From: Halobacteriales archaeon
GTDB taxonomy: Archaea; Halobacteriota; Halobacteria; Halobacteriales; SKNY01
Assembly (NCBI GenBank): GCA_007118975.1
Contig: SKQO01000108.1
Location: forward strand, 1-43,509
DNA length: 43,509 bases
Direction of reading: 5' to 3'
Below, piece after piece: positions 7,311-15,721 of the stretch. The notes beneath the pieces are model-generated. The model was not told the origin of the DNA. It searched no databases and saw only the letters and a list, made by a program, of their open reading frames with translations. Position 1 is the first letter of the stretch, and each line of letters opens with the position of its first letter. The translations under genes and the position numbers were made by a program.

Positions 7311-8306
7311 ATGCCGCGGGACCGTGCCGTCGTCGCGATGTGCATCCTCGCCATCGTGGGGCTGATTGCGCTCGTGGGCGGGTCCGCGGTAGCGCTCGAT
7401 GGCGGGGACGATGACGAGTTCGATCCGGACGAGCTGGTACTGGATGTTGCAATCGGCGCGGACGGTACCGCAAACTGGACCATCGAACACCGGTATCGGC
7501 TCGCCGACGATGCCGAGGAGGAGGCGTTCGATGAGCTCGCGACCGATATCGCGGACGATGAGGAAGCGTATCTGGACCGTTTCCTCGAACGGATGGGTAG
7601 CACCGTCGAGACGGCGGAAACGGAGACGAACAGAGACATGTCGATCTCCGACGCGAGGGTTGAAACCGAGCGGCGAACGCTCCCGCAGTCGTACGGCATC
7701 GTTCGATACGAGTTTACCTGGCACGGGTTCGCGTACAGCGAGGGCGACCGATTGCGCGCTGGGGATGCAGTCGGTGGCCTGTTCTTGGACGAAAACACCA
7801 ACCTCCGATTCCGCTGGGACGATGACTGGTCGGTCGATGCGGTCAGTCCCACCCCCGACGAGGAGCGTGATAACGCGGTGACCTGGCGAGGACCGGTTGA
7901 TTTCGCCACGGACGAACCGCGGGTGAGCCTCGTTCGGTCGGACGCGATGACTGAAGGGCTGTTCTCGATCGGTCAGCTCGCGATGCTCGCCGGGGTGCTC
8001 GCCATCGCCCTGCTCGGCGGCGGCGTCATGTTCCTGTATCGACGTGAAACACAGGCGACGGCTGCACCACCGGAGCAATCGGAGCCCGATATGGAACTAT
8101 TAAGCAACGAAGAACAAGTGCTTGCTCTGCTTGAATCAAATGACGGGCGCATGAAACAACAGGCGATCGTCCAGGAACTCGGGTGGACCGACGCAAAGAC
8201 GAGTCAGGTCGTCTCTGAACTCCGCGAAGCGGGCGAGGTTGAATCGTTTCGGCTCGGGCGCGAGAACGTGTTACGATTGCCGGAACCGGACGAGGATGGC
8301 CATTGA
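7311..8306 (+). CDS. Membrane-anchored helix-turn-helix regulator (DUF7345/DUF7343-like)
   Basis: A 331-residue protein with a clear layout. It has an N-terminal hydrophobic signal or anchor helix (about 8-29) and an acidic extracellular domain (30-215, rich in D and E). A second membrane helix lies at about 222-245, followed by a cytoplasmic linker and a winged helix at 262-325 (EQVLALLESNDGRMKQQAIV through LREAGEVESFRLGRENVLRL). This order matches haloarchaeal proteins annotated with DUF7345 outside and DUF7343 inside. Inference: it senses something outside the cell and acts on DNA inside. A secreted coiled-coil protein starts at 10071; the tnpB remnant lies between them and may have split an older pair. 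Confidence 0.82.
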   Translation: MPRDRAVVAMCILAIVGLIALVGGSAVALDGGDDDEFDPDELVLDVAIGADGTANWTIEHRYRLADDAEEEAFDELATDIADDEEAYLDRFLERMGSTVETAETETNRDMSISDARVETERRTLPQSYGIVRYEFTWHGFAYSEGDRLRAGDAVGGLFLDENTNLRFRWDDDWSVDAVSPTPDEERDNAVTWRGPVDFATDEPRVSLVRSDAMTEGLFSIGQLAMLAGVLAIALLGGGVMFLYRRETQATAAPPEQSEPDMELLSNEEQVLALLESNDGRMKQQAIVQELGWTDAKTSQVVSELREAGEVESFRLGRENVLRLPEPDEDGH

Positions 8307-8319
8307 CCTCCTCGCGCCC

Positions 8320-9806
8320 CTAAAGGAGCGAGATTTCATCGTGGGCAACGCAGCCAGCCATTGCCCCGGCGGAACTTGCGGGTTTGCTCACGCCTCGTTG
8401 GTCGAATGATCCGAGCGTTCCCGTCTCGGCCGTCGAGGGCGGCGTCCACTCGTGATCGTCCCACTGGAGGCACGCTACCGCGAATCGGTGTCCGCCCCGT
8501 GCCCGTCCAGGGTCACGGGGAGCGGGCCGAGCCATCGGCCAACCATAACGAATAGCAAGTGGATTGAACCAGGCGGAAACATCAATGGTGGTATTGTCGT
8601 TCAGAATCAATGCGACACCCACGATATTGGCATGGGCCTCGAGGCCACACAACAAGCAGCTGAGGGCATCTCCATACCGGAATACGGGTTCTGTTTGGCA
8701 ATGCGGGCAGCGCGAACTCGAGTGTGCCTCCGAGACCGCATCGACCTCGATTCCTTAGGGTGCGAACGTTTCTTCAAGCCGGTCGATGAGCTGTCCGTGC
8801 GACCAGAAATTGTGTGTCTTCTGATTGCCCGTCGCTGACCAGTGAGTATCGAGGACGTCCGAGAGATCATCGACGAACACCCGCGTGACTCCACGATCGG
8901 CTAGCCATTCGGCCGAACGTTTCACGCACGAGTCCCGGTGATGATTTCTCCTGGCATAGAGTCTGCGATACGCACGGCGAATCCGTGCGCTGGTATATCG
9001 CCAGGCAGGCAGCCGGGATTGCATGGCGGCTATCCTCCTGTGACCTGTTCTGAACGCCTCAAGCTGCGATCGCGCCCGAAAGATCGCGACGTCCCCATCC
9101 TGGGTGATCAGGGTGCGCGTGTTGTTCGCCCCAACATCGATGGCCGCAAGGCGCTCGTCGGTCGTCTCCGTGTTCTCCGTTGGGAGTGTGTGCGTGAATT
9201 TCACCCGTCGCAGCGACTGGCGAGGTTCTGGCTGTACCGTGACGGCCTGGTTCACACGAAAACAATCCGCGAGTTCGTCGGAGCTGAGGTCGAGTCGACC
9301 TTGCTCACCCCTCCATCGTGGGTTCCCGCGCAACTCGAGCGTGACGCGATACCCCCGTCTGGGAATATCGTATTTCTCGTTGAGGGCCTTGCCAACTGGA
9401 ATCTCGATCGTACTTCCGTTCGAATCCCATTCGATCTCGTAGAGGTCCTGTCGAACCACGCTTCGCAACGGGTAGCCGTCCTCGCGGTTGGCCCAATAGC
9501 CCGGAAGCCCCGGGTTTTCGGCTGGATCGGCGTCGAGTTCCTTGAACGACTCCCACGCCTCGGCATTCTTCGGACGAGTTGTTGGGCGATGCCCGTGCCC
9601 ATTACCGGCGACAACTGATCATAGAGGATATTCGTGTTTGCCTCGCGCCAGTCATGGTCATCGAAGTGTGCCTGCCGGCGGCGATAGTTGATATCGTTTC
9701 AGAAGGCACAACTCGCGGCGAGCCACTCGCAGAGACACGCCTTCTGCCAGAAGTGGCGTGGGTGCGCAGCAGGCCGGTTGATGCGCCGCATCGGCAATTG
9801 CAGGTA
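8320..9806 (-). pseudogene. tnpB: Decayed tnpB (IS200/IS605, IS1341-type RNA-guided nuclease)
   Basis: Reading the minus strand across breaks gives a nearly full TnpB of the haloarchaeal IS1341 type. Segments in order: FWQKACLCEWLAASCAF, the NYRRRQAHFDD region, YDQLSPVMGTGIAQQLVR, GLPGYWANREDGYPLRSVV, the RuvC strand AAIDVGANNTRTL, FVDDLSDVLDTHWSA, a zinc ribbon (CPHC then CLLCG), AHANIVG, and the family tail WPMARP...CLQWDDHEW. Three lesions are visible: a TGA at 9699-9701, a one-base deletion near 9575 that breaks VRKNAEAW, and a TAA at 8755-8757. RuvC-III has N where D is usual. The first 60 or so residues are not recognisable. It starts 13 bp beyond the regulator gene's stop. Confidence 0.88.
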
Positions 9807-10038
9807 TGAGTCTGGAGGATTGAACCTCAGCCTTGGGCAGACTGAAAATGAACGGCGGTCGGTGGCCGGAAGTTATGAAGGGGCTGTCGGGCGGGCCGAA
9901 AAGGGTGGACCGGAAGGTAACAGGTCGGGTTCATCCCCACCTGGAAGGACGAGGCTTTCGTCTAGAATGTTCCGTAAACTCACTTTCCGAACCGTTAATT
10001 CGGTTAAACCGACTTAATCGTGCTGAAAGAACGCACCG
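9807..10038. other. Intergenic stretch between tnpB remnant and secreted-protein gene
   Basis: No supported gene. It should contain whatever is left of the tnpB start and the left end of the element, but I could not find terminal hairpins or a repeat matching copies A-C. Confidence 0.4.
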
Positions 10039-10046
10039 TTATATAG
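10039..10046 (+). promoter_or_regulatory. TATA box for the secreted coiled-coil gene
   Basis: TTATATAG is centred about 28 bp before the ATG at 10071, the archaeal spacing for a leaderless transcript. It decides the ATG at 10071 over the GTG one codon earlier. Confidence 0.6.
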
Positions 10047-10070
10047 GACAATCCGACCGAGCAATGAGTG

Positions 10071-11030
10071 ATGAAGGCAGTACGGGTTGTCTCCGTGTTG
10101 GCGCTGGTGACACTCGGCATGCTGGTCGCGCCGGCGGTGGTGATGGGTCAGCTCGGCCAGGGCGGGGAGACCGCCGTGGAGACGGCACCCGGTGAGCGGT
10201 TGTCCGGTGTCGTGGGATCGCAGGACGTCGAGCACGAGAGCGATCTGGATGAGCGGGTATTCGGCATCCACATGGCCAACGCCTCGACAGACGACGTGCG
10301 AGCCGACGTGATCGCAGAGCGGGTAGGAACCCTGAAAGAACGACTGGAAACGATCGAAGACCGTAAAAATGCACTCGAAGCTGCACACGAGGATGGGAAC
10401 ATCTCGACCGGAACCTATCAGTCCCGCCTCGCCAAACTCGAAGCAGAGCGGAACGCCCTCGAGCGAGCGACCAACCAGACAAACACCGCCGCGGGCCAAT
10501 TGCCCGGGGACGTGCTTGCTGAACGGGGGATCAACGTAACTGCCATCCAACACCTCCAGGAGCGTGCTCACAATCTGACCGGTCCGGAGGTAGCGGAGAT
10601 CGCCCGGTCGATCGCCGGTGACCCACCCGGGCCCGGTGACCGGGGCCCGCCCGGCGGGCAGACCGATGTACGCGAGCTTCCTGACAATACGACTGACGCC
10701 ACGGCCGTCGTGGAAACCGAGCTCGTCCGCGCGGCCGACCGCCTCGAACGTGCCGAACGCCACGTCGACGAGGATGATGAGAATGCCCGCGCCGTGCTCG
10801 AGCAGGGAAAGCAAAACCTGAGCATCGCGAATGAAGCCTTCGAGAGGGGTGTAGACCACGCAGCAGCGAACGAGACCGAGGAGGCGCTAATGGCTTTCGA
10901 GGAGGCGATGGACGCCATTGAGGTGACACTCGAACGGGCAGCGATGCTCCTGCCCGGACCGCCCGGCGATCCCCCGGGCTTGGATAACGGCCCGCCCGGT
11001 CCTGACGACGGGGAGGCTGGGCCACCCTGA
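10071..11030 (+). CDS. Secreted coiled-coil protein with Gly-Pro tail (DUF7096-like?)
   Basis: A 319-residue protein with a signal peptide (basic start, hydrophobic helix ending near AVVMGQ at about 27). The mature part is highly acidic and largely helical, with two long heptad-like stretches (about 80-145 and 215-300). Several N-x-T/S sequons are present (NAST, NIST, NQTN, NVT, NLT, NTT), consistent with archaeal N-glycosylation outside the cell. Proline-glycine-rich runs (PPGPGDRGPPGG; PPGDPPGLDNGPPGP) separate the helices and form the end. I recall similar haloarchaeal proteins under DUF7096 beside membrane HTH regulators, which fits the gene at 7311. Function unknown; a cell-surface or sensing partner is inference. 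Confidence 0.75.
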   Translation: MKAVRVVSVLALVTLGMLVAPAVVMGQLGQGGETAVETAPGERLSGVVGSQDVEHESDLDERVFGIHMANASTDDVRADVIAERVGTLKERLETIEDRKNALEAAHEDGNISTGTYQSRLAKLEAERNALERATNQTNTAAGQLPGDVLAERGINVTAIQHLQERAHNLTGPEVAEIARSIAGDPPGPGDRGPPGGQTDVRELPDNTTDATAVVETELVRAADRLERAERHVDEDDENARAVLEQGKQNLSIANEAFERGVDHAAANETEEALMAFEEAMDAIEVTLERAAMLLPGPPGDPPGLDNGPPGPDDGEAGPP

Positions 11031-11246
11031 AACACCGGAACGGAATCCTTCCGGCGCTGAAGCAGCAGCCGTTCGCCTCGAAGAATCCGCACTTCCGCAC
11101 GATTGCGGTTCTATCCCGCCGGAGACACCGGGACTCGTTTCGTTAGAACGGGTGGAGCAGCCCGGTTGCGTCTGGGTTATGTCGACCTTGAGCACGTCTC
11201 TGATGTCGAGTCGCGTCTGATGTCGAACCAATCGAACCGAGTCGGT

Positions 11247-11897
11247 TCACTCCCGGGCTTGCTGGACGGTATCGACGAGTGCTGCCGCCCGCGACTCGAG
11301 CGCTTCCCAATCGTGCTCTTCGACGATGTCGTCCGTGATCAGTGCACTTCCCACGCCAACCGCAATGGCTCCTGCGTCGATATAGTCGGCGGCGTTATCG
11401 AGGTCGACCCCACCGGTCGGAATGATCGGAATCTGCTCGAGCGGTCCGTGGATGGACGAGACGTGACCCGGACCAACTGAGGATGCCGGGAAGACCTTGA
11501 CGGCATCCGCTCCGGTTTCGTATGCTTTCAGCGCTTCAGTGGGAGTGAGCACGCCGGGGACGACCGGGACCCCGTAGCGATTTGCCATCCTGACGACACC
11601 TTCGTCGAGCGTCGGCGTGACGATAAACTGGGCACCGGCGAGCAACGTGTGTCTCGCTGTCTCGGCGTCGAGGACCGTTCCCGCCCCGACGAGGACCTCC
11701 TCTCCCGCGTACCGATCCGCGATCGTTCGAATTTTCTCCGTGGCGCCGTCCGTGTCCGCAGTGACTTCCATCGCCGTGATCCCACCGGTGACGAGCGCGT
11801 CGCCAATATGCGGGAGCGTCTCGTCGGTTACGCCGCGCATGACCGCAACGACGCCGCCTTCCGCCACCTTCCCGAGGCCGTCTGTCAGCTGATCCAT
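11247..11897 (-). CDS. kdgA: 2-dehydro-3-deoxy-phosphogluconate (KDPG) aldolase, Eda type
   Basis: A 216-residue TIM-barrel protein from the ATG at 11897. It shows the class I aldolase landmarks of the Eda family: AVMRGV in strand 1, MEVT with the catalytic glutamate, GAGTVLD, the substrate loop VPGVLTPTEA, the Schiff-base lysine in VKVFPAS, and the phosphate-binding IIPTGGVDLDN. Known reaction: KDPG is split into pyruvate and glyceraldehyde 3-phosphate in the semiphosphorylative Entner-Doudoroff pathway. This Eda type differs from the DapA-like KDG aldolases of other archaea. GfcR (5290-5925) is the known kind of activator for such genes. The ferredoxin gene lies 51 bp upstream on the same strand. 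Confidence 0.92.
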   Translation of the reverse strand: MDQLTDGLGKVAEGGVVAVMRGVTDETLPHIGDALVTGGITAMEVTADTDGATEKIRTIADRYAGEEVLVGAGTVLDAETARHTLLAGAQFIVTPTLDEGVVRMANRYGVPVVPGVLTPTEALKAYETGADAVKVFPASSVGPGHVSSIHGPLEQIPIIPTGGVDLDNAADYIDAGAIAVGVGSALITDDIVEEHDWEALESRAAALVDTVQQARE

Positions 11898-11948
11898 TGC
11901 CAATGCGTCCGCCGGACGAGTGGAAAAAGCTTCCCGGTACAGACACGC

Positions 11949-12284
11949 TCAGTCGTCCGCCGTTACCGGCTCCGTTGGACGTGGCGTGGCCTCGGGTGCC
12001 TCGATACTCGGCGGATACTTCCCCCGGTCGAGTTTGAGATCAGATTGCGGCCTGGCCATACAGGTAAGCGCGAATCGTTCTGCCTCCTCGTCAGTCAGCG
12101 CGTGGGCGGCGGGCTGGACCACCTCTCCCTCGAGTATTTCTGCGGAACACGCCATACACATGCCGACCCGACAGGAGTACTCTTGGGCGATGCCTTCCTC
12201 GATGCACCGCCGCAGGATCGTGTCGGTGTCGGCGACGGTAATCACGTCATCCGTCCCCACGAATTCGACGGTGTATTCAGCCAT
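11949..12284 (-). CDS. [2Fe-2S] plant-type ferredoxin
   Basis: A 111-residue acidic protein of the plant-type ferredoxin fold. Cluster ligands are seen as YSCRVGMCMACSAEI, a C-x4-C-x2-C set at about 38-46, and a fourth cysteine in FALTCMARP at about 76. The C-terminal 25 residues are a proline- and threonine-rich tail without known role. It carries electrons for oxidoreductases. Unlike the larger haloarchaeal ferredoxin with an acidic insertion used by pyruvate oxidoreductase, this one is short, so its partner is unclear. It lies immediately upstream of the KDPG aldolase gene on the same strand. Confidence 0.92.
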   Translation of the reverse strand: MAEYTVEFVGTDDVITVADTDTILRRCIEEGIAQEYSCRVGMCMACSAEILEGEVVQPAAHALTDEEAERFALTCMARPQSDLKLDRGKYPPSIEAPEATPRPTEPVTADD

Positions 12285-12382
12285 GCGGAGTGGTATTCAA
12301 ACCGGGGCAATAGCGTTTGTCCCCTAAGCCCGGCGTAGGGGCTAGCGGCGAATCCAGTACTGCGACATTACTGGGCCGCTTG

Positions 12383-12472
12383 TCAGCCACAATCAGGACG
12401 ACCATCGTCTTCCCGTGCGACGTCGGGGCCACATCGTTCACAGAACGTCAGATGATCTACCCGTTCGTCCAT
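12383..12472 (-). CDS. Possible 29-residue zinc-finger microprotein
   Basis: An ATG at 12472 opens a short frame with CERCG at residues 11-15 and DCG as the last three residues, resembling half of the two-CxxCG small zinc-finger proteins that are common in haloarchaea. The second pair lacks its first cysteine, so it may be a decayed copy or not a gene at all. Confidence 0.25.
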   Translation of the reverse strand: MDERVDHLTFCERCGPDVAREDDGRPDCG

Positions 12473-12943
12473 GTTGAGTCATGACACATCTGATTCGTAC
12501 TCCCCCCTACCGGAGCCCGATATCGCAATCGGAGTTTCTCGGCGAGCGCAACGACCAGCCCGGAGAAGATCGCACAGTTCGACAGGTTCCCCATCAGTGC
12601 CGTCACCCGACAGTACTGCCGAGGGGAAGCAAGGCATCCCATTCGGGGGTCGAACGTTCGCGACCGAGACCGTCAGGGCACCCGCGCGCGAACCGCGGCC
12701 GTCGAGCAGACTACCGCGAACGTCGAACAACAGTGTGGGCAGTGCAACTCGGCCGGGACCGAATCCCCGGCCACGGACGCCACCGGTCGAACGTTCCAAG
12801 GATGGGAAGGCGGAGACCAGACAGGGTGAATACTTCTGTAGTCCGGACTCAGCGCAGCTTGTCTAAGGGACGGCAATCCTGGTGTGGAAACCCAGTCATG
12901 CGGTAGCCGGGGGGTAAGTATGCCATAATATTCCTTAAACCCC
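12473..12943. other. Intergenic, possibly decayed coding DNA
   Basis: No intact gene. The minus strand has three mutually exclusive open frames with scraps that look coding (for example AELHCPHCCSTF in one frame), suggesting a small zinc-ribbon gene broken by frameshifts. I could not rebuild a recognisable protein. Confidence 0.3.
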
Positions 12944-12953
12944 TTAAACTTAT
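12944..12953 (+). promoter_or_regulatory. TATA box for the rubrerythrin-like gene
   Basis: TTAAACTTAT is centred about 35 bp before the ATG at 12983, predicting a leader of about 8 bases. Confidence 0.45.
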
Positions 12954-12982
12954 CAACCGCGGAGCGACTACTCCCTATACCG

Positions 12983-13129
12983 ATGCGCCACAACGTCCCC
13001 TCCGAATCGGACGATCAATCCCTCTACGAATGTCTGCAATGTGGAGATATTATCAAAAGCGAAAAGCATCCCGGTACCTGTGAGGAATGTGGTGGTGAAC
13101 TCCAGGACCGAGGCATGTCCCTGGAATAA
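12983..13129 (+). CDS. Rubrerythrin-like zinc-ribbon protein (DUF7129-like)
   Basis: A 48-residue protein. It has a compact rubredoxin/zinc-ribbon pattern YECLQCG near residues 15-21 and GTCEECGGEL at 31-40, so two CxxC pairs bind one metal. This is the common haloarchaeal small protein labelled rubrerythrin-like (DUF7129). Bound zinc or iron and the biological role are not established from sequence. A TATA-like box stands upstream and an AT-rich leader precedes the ATG. It is convergent with the winged-helix gene at 13199, with 69 bp between the stops. Confidence 0.8.
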   Translation: MRHNVPSESDDQSLYECLQCGDIIKSEKHPGTCEECGGELQDRGMSLE

Positions 13130-13198
13130 CCGCAAAGATAACAGCGCCACGTTCTCGTCGGTCGTCAGGTCGCGAGCCGACACCGTGCCGAGATCGAA

Positions 13199-13441
13199 TC
13201 AGAGCTTAGGGTCCGTCGGAACGTACACTGGCCCGGTCTGGGAGACGAACCCCGCACGAGTCAGGGTCTCGAGGATTTTGAACAGGGAAAGCAGTGGTTC
13301 GTGTAACGACTCCTGCAAGTCATCGATCGTTGCACCGCCGGTGGCCGTCAGGTACAGATAGACCAGCTTTGCTCGGGGAGAACTCAATTGCGCCGGGAGC
13401 GCGACCATCGGAGTTCGCTTCGCCCGGTGTCCCTCGCTCAT
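13199..13441 (-). CDS. Small winged-helix transcriptional regulator
   Basis: An 80-residue protein that is almost entirely one winged helix. The segment LPAQLSSPRAKLVYLYLTAT is the typical entry of a haloarchaeal MarR/TrmB-like helix-turn-helix, followed by ATIDDLQESL as the second helix, LLSLFKILETLTRAGFV as the recognition helix, and a short wing VSQTGPVYVP. No ligand domain is present. Such proteins usually regulate nearby genes; the only close candidates are the rubrerythrin-like gene and the phosphoribosyltransferase. The 276 bp upstream to 13717 hold no gene I can support. Confidence 0.82.
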   Translation of the reverse strand: MSEGHRAKRTPMVALPAQLSSPRAKLVYLYLTATGGATIDDLQESLHEPLLSLFKILETLTRAGFVSQTGPVYVPTDPKL

Positions 13442-13717
13442 TCAATCTCCCCCGTACATCGATCGTTCTCGTGAATTGCGCACGAGTCTGCCTCATGGGC
13501 AAGCGCGCGACCCAGTGGGTGCGTCCGCCATGGGGCGGTCGTCAACATGGTGAGCACATCTTGCCCCGACTCCCTCATCAACGAGTCGACGGTTCCCACC
13601 GAACTGGAAAAACGACGACTGTACGCAAGAAATCCGGCATGTTAGCAGATATGCATCTACACGGACGGTGTTGGCCCGCAGCGCGGTATCGCAGATTTTC
13701 CTCGGAAAGACCACGGC

Positions 13718-14350
13718 TCACAGATAGCCCATCGCTTCATCGTCCGAGACCTGCTCGAACCTGCGATAGAACTCGCCGACACTCCGGAAATGCGAGGGTG
13801 TCAGGAGACAGATGACCTCGTCCGCAACTGATGCTAGCGCCCGTACGGTGTCCGGTGGTCCGACCGGAAGGGCCACGACGATGCGGCCGGCCCCGGCGTT
13901 CTGCAGCTGTTGGAGGCAAGCACGCATCGTGGCTCCCGTCGCGACGCCGTCGTCGACCACGACGACCGTGGCATCTCGTACGTCCGGCGGACTGTCACCT
14001 GCCCCATACTCCCGGACTTTTTCCCGGGCGATCTGGGCCTTCTTCTTTCGTTCCGTCTCGAAATACGCCTCGTTGATATCGTGTAGCTCGAAGGCCCTGT
14101 CGTTTCGCCAGACGCTCCCGTCGCTCGCTACCGCACCGATCGCATACTCCGGGTTATCTGGCGCCCCGATTTTTTGTGCCACCACGATATCGAGCGGTGC
14201 GTCCAGCGCGTCCGCCACCGCGCGCCCGAGTGGAAGCCCCCCACGTGGAACGGCGAGGACGATATCGGCCTCGATGTGGCGGTCACGAAGCCTGTCACCG
14301 AGTTGTCGGCCGGCATGCAGTCGATCGGGGAAGCTGTCTGGTGGTGGCAT
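13718..14350 (-). CDS. Phosphoribosyltransferase-domain protein
   Basis: From the ATG at 14350 the protein has 210 residues. The N-terminal FPDRLHAGRQLGDRL and IVLAVPRGGLPLGRAVA match the group of stand-alone phosphoribosyltransferases (COG1926-like). The PRPP loop is VVVVDDGVATGATM near residues 120-133. The C-terminal HFRSVGEFYRRFEQVSDDE is also typical. Known members are often annotated as predicted phosphoribosyltransferases next to stress or dienelactone-hydrolase genes; the acceptor base is not known. The upstream in-frame extension to 14506 has no family character. The 14351-14603 gap to the next gene shows nothing else. Confidence 0.87.
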   Translation of the reverse strand: MPPPDSFPDRLHAGRQLGDRLRDRHIEADIVLAVPRGGLPLGRAVADALDAPLDIVVAQKIGAPDNPEYAIGAVASDGSVWRNDRAFELHDINEAYFETERKKKAQIAREKVREYGAGDSPPDVRDATVVVVDDGVATGATMRACLQQLQNAGAGRIVVALPVGPPDTVRALASVADEVICLLTPSHFRSVGEFYRRFEQVSDDEAMGYL

Positions 14351-14603
14351 GTGAGTGTGCTCGGGTGGCGGTCGCGTTGATGGTGTCGTCGGTTCCCAGT
14401 TGGCAAAAAGGACTACCCCGGTAGCCGAGGAGACGCCAGCCTCAACGTGTACTCCCGCAATCGGCGCGACGCGGTGACCGCAGGCAACCGGGCCCAAACC
14501 GGGCATGCGATGGGTCCGACCTTCTCAGCGAGTGAGAACGGGCAGGCGACCTTAACAAATGGATCCGAGTATCGCTAGCTAACGGGCGAACACCAATCCA
14601 GCC

Positions 14604-14795
14604 ATGATCCGACACGCCACGAACAACGAGGACCGGGACGGAGCCGAGGAGCTACCCACGGGGACAGTGAGCGTTTCGCTGGACGGTGAGCTAGAGTACA
14701 CGATCCACCCCGAAGGAGTCGCCGAGTTTGAGTACACGACGACGTGGATCTCCGCCACAGCGGGATCGTTCGTGGAGCTATCGGAGTGGCGATGA
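14604..14795 (+). CDS. Small haloarchaeal protein, DUF7511-like
   Basis: A 63-residue protein. The end, EFEYTTTWISATAGSFVELS, matches the pattern I recall for DUF7511 (a TTWI.A..GS[FY]V.L block). The N-terminus is acidic and polar. No membrane helix or metal motif. The function is unknown. It stands alone between the divergent phosphoribosyltransferase and the DUF2267 locus; a small real gene is likely because the motif is preserved. Confidence 0.55.
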   Translation: MIRHATNNEDRDGAEELPTGTVSVSLDGELEYTIHPEGVAEFEYTTTWISATAGSFVELSEWR

Positions 14796-14972
14796 GTCAA
14801 CGACGTCTCGGGTTCCTGTGCACGAACGGACCGTTCGGGGCTAGTAATCGAGCAGCAATCCACATCGGTGACCCCACGAAGACTTGTCGCGTCCAGCGGG
14901 GACCCGATACTTCCCAGTCCGTGGGAACCGTTGACCCGGTTTAAGCAATGGCTGGACCGACTCTCACCTGTA

Positions 14973-15443
14973 ATGAATTTCGACGAATTCACCGGCCAGG
15001 TGCAGCATCGCCTCTAATATCCTGACACGGGCCGCACCGTGCGCGCGATCCGTGCGACACTCATGACACTGGGGCAACGGATTCCCGCGGACAACGCCGA
15101 TGATATCGCTGCAAACCTCCCGATGGAGATTCAGTGGTATATGACCGGGGCCGTCCAGGAGCACGGGCAGCGATTCGACTGGAAGGAGTTCGTCGAGCGA
15201 GTCAGCGAAATCGAGCGGGTCGATCCACCGGAGGCCGCCTACCACGCACGCGTCATCATCGACTTGATTAACGAGGAAGTCCCCCCATCGGACTTTCGGC
15301 AGCTCCGGGATATGCTCCCGGAAAGCCAAGATGACGAGAACTGGGGGAAACTGTTCGAACTGGTCGATGCTGGAGGATGGAAAGCACGCCAGCAGGAAGA
15401 TCCATCCGGCGATATTGAGGAAACTGCAACCCAGGAATCATGA
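14973..15443 (+). pseudogene. DUF2267 protein with a stop at codon 15
   Basis: Starting at the ATG at 14973 the frame reads MNFDEFTGQVQHRL, then a TAA at 15015-15017, then continues in the same frame as YPDTGRTVRAIRATLMTLG and on to 15443. Without the stop it would be a complete 156-residue DUF2267 protein. That family begins with just such an N-terminus followed by a residue at the TAA position, so a G-to-T change of a GAA codon is the simplest explanation. A GTG at 15039 could restart translation and give a 134-residue protein lacking the first helix. The C-terminal 25 residues are polar. DUF2267 proteins are small, helical and of unknown function, often with CBS or stress genes. Confidence 0.8.
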
Positions 15444-15721
15444 GCATCAACCGGCAGTTTCGCTAACGTACACGACCGCCATCCGAGGAGGACTAAAGAA
15501 ATGCCCAGTCGGTTCCTGCTCGGGGGGTTTCGACAGACAACGAATAACCGGTCGGATTACACGAATGTGGAGACCGGAACGCCCCGGGGGACCACGAGGC
15601 GATGGCTTCCCTGTCGGGGACACTGCAGATCACGGTCGGCGCCAATACCTCCCCGAGTAGCCGGTTCTAACAAACTGAGAACCACCAGAGGGTGGTTTCG
15701 GGTCGCCGGTGAAGTGTTACT

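Noticed and set aside
8938-9618. 226-residue plus-strand open frame
   Set aside because: Antisense to the tnpB remnant, which is recognisable across its breaks.
10014-10859. 281-residue minus-strand open frame
   Set aside because: Antisense to the secreted coiled-coil gene, which has a signal peptide and a well-placed TATA box.
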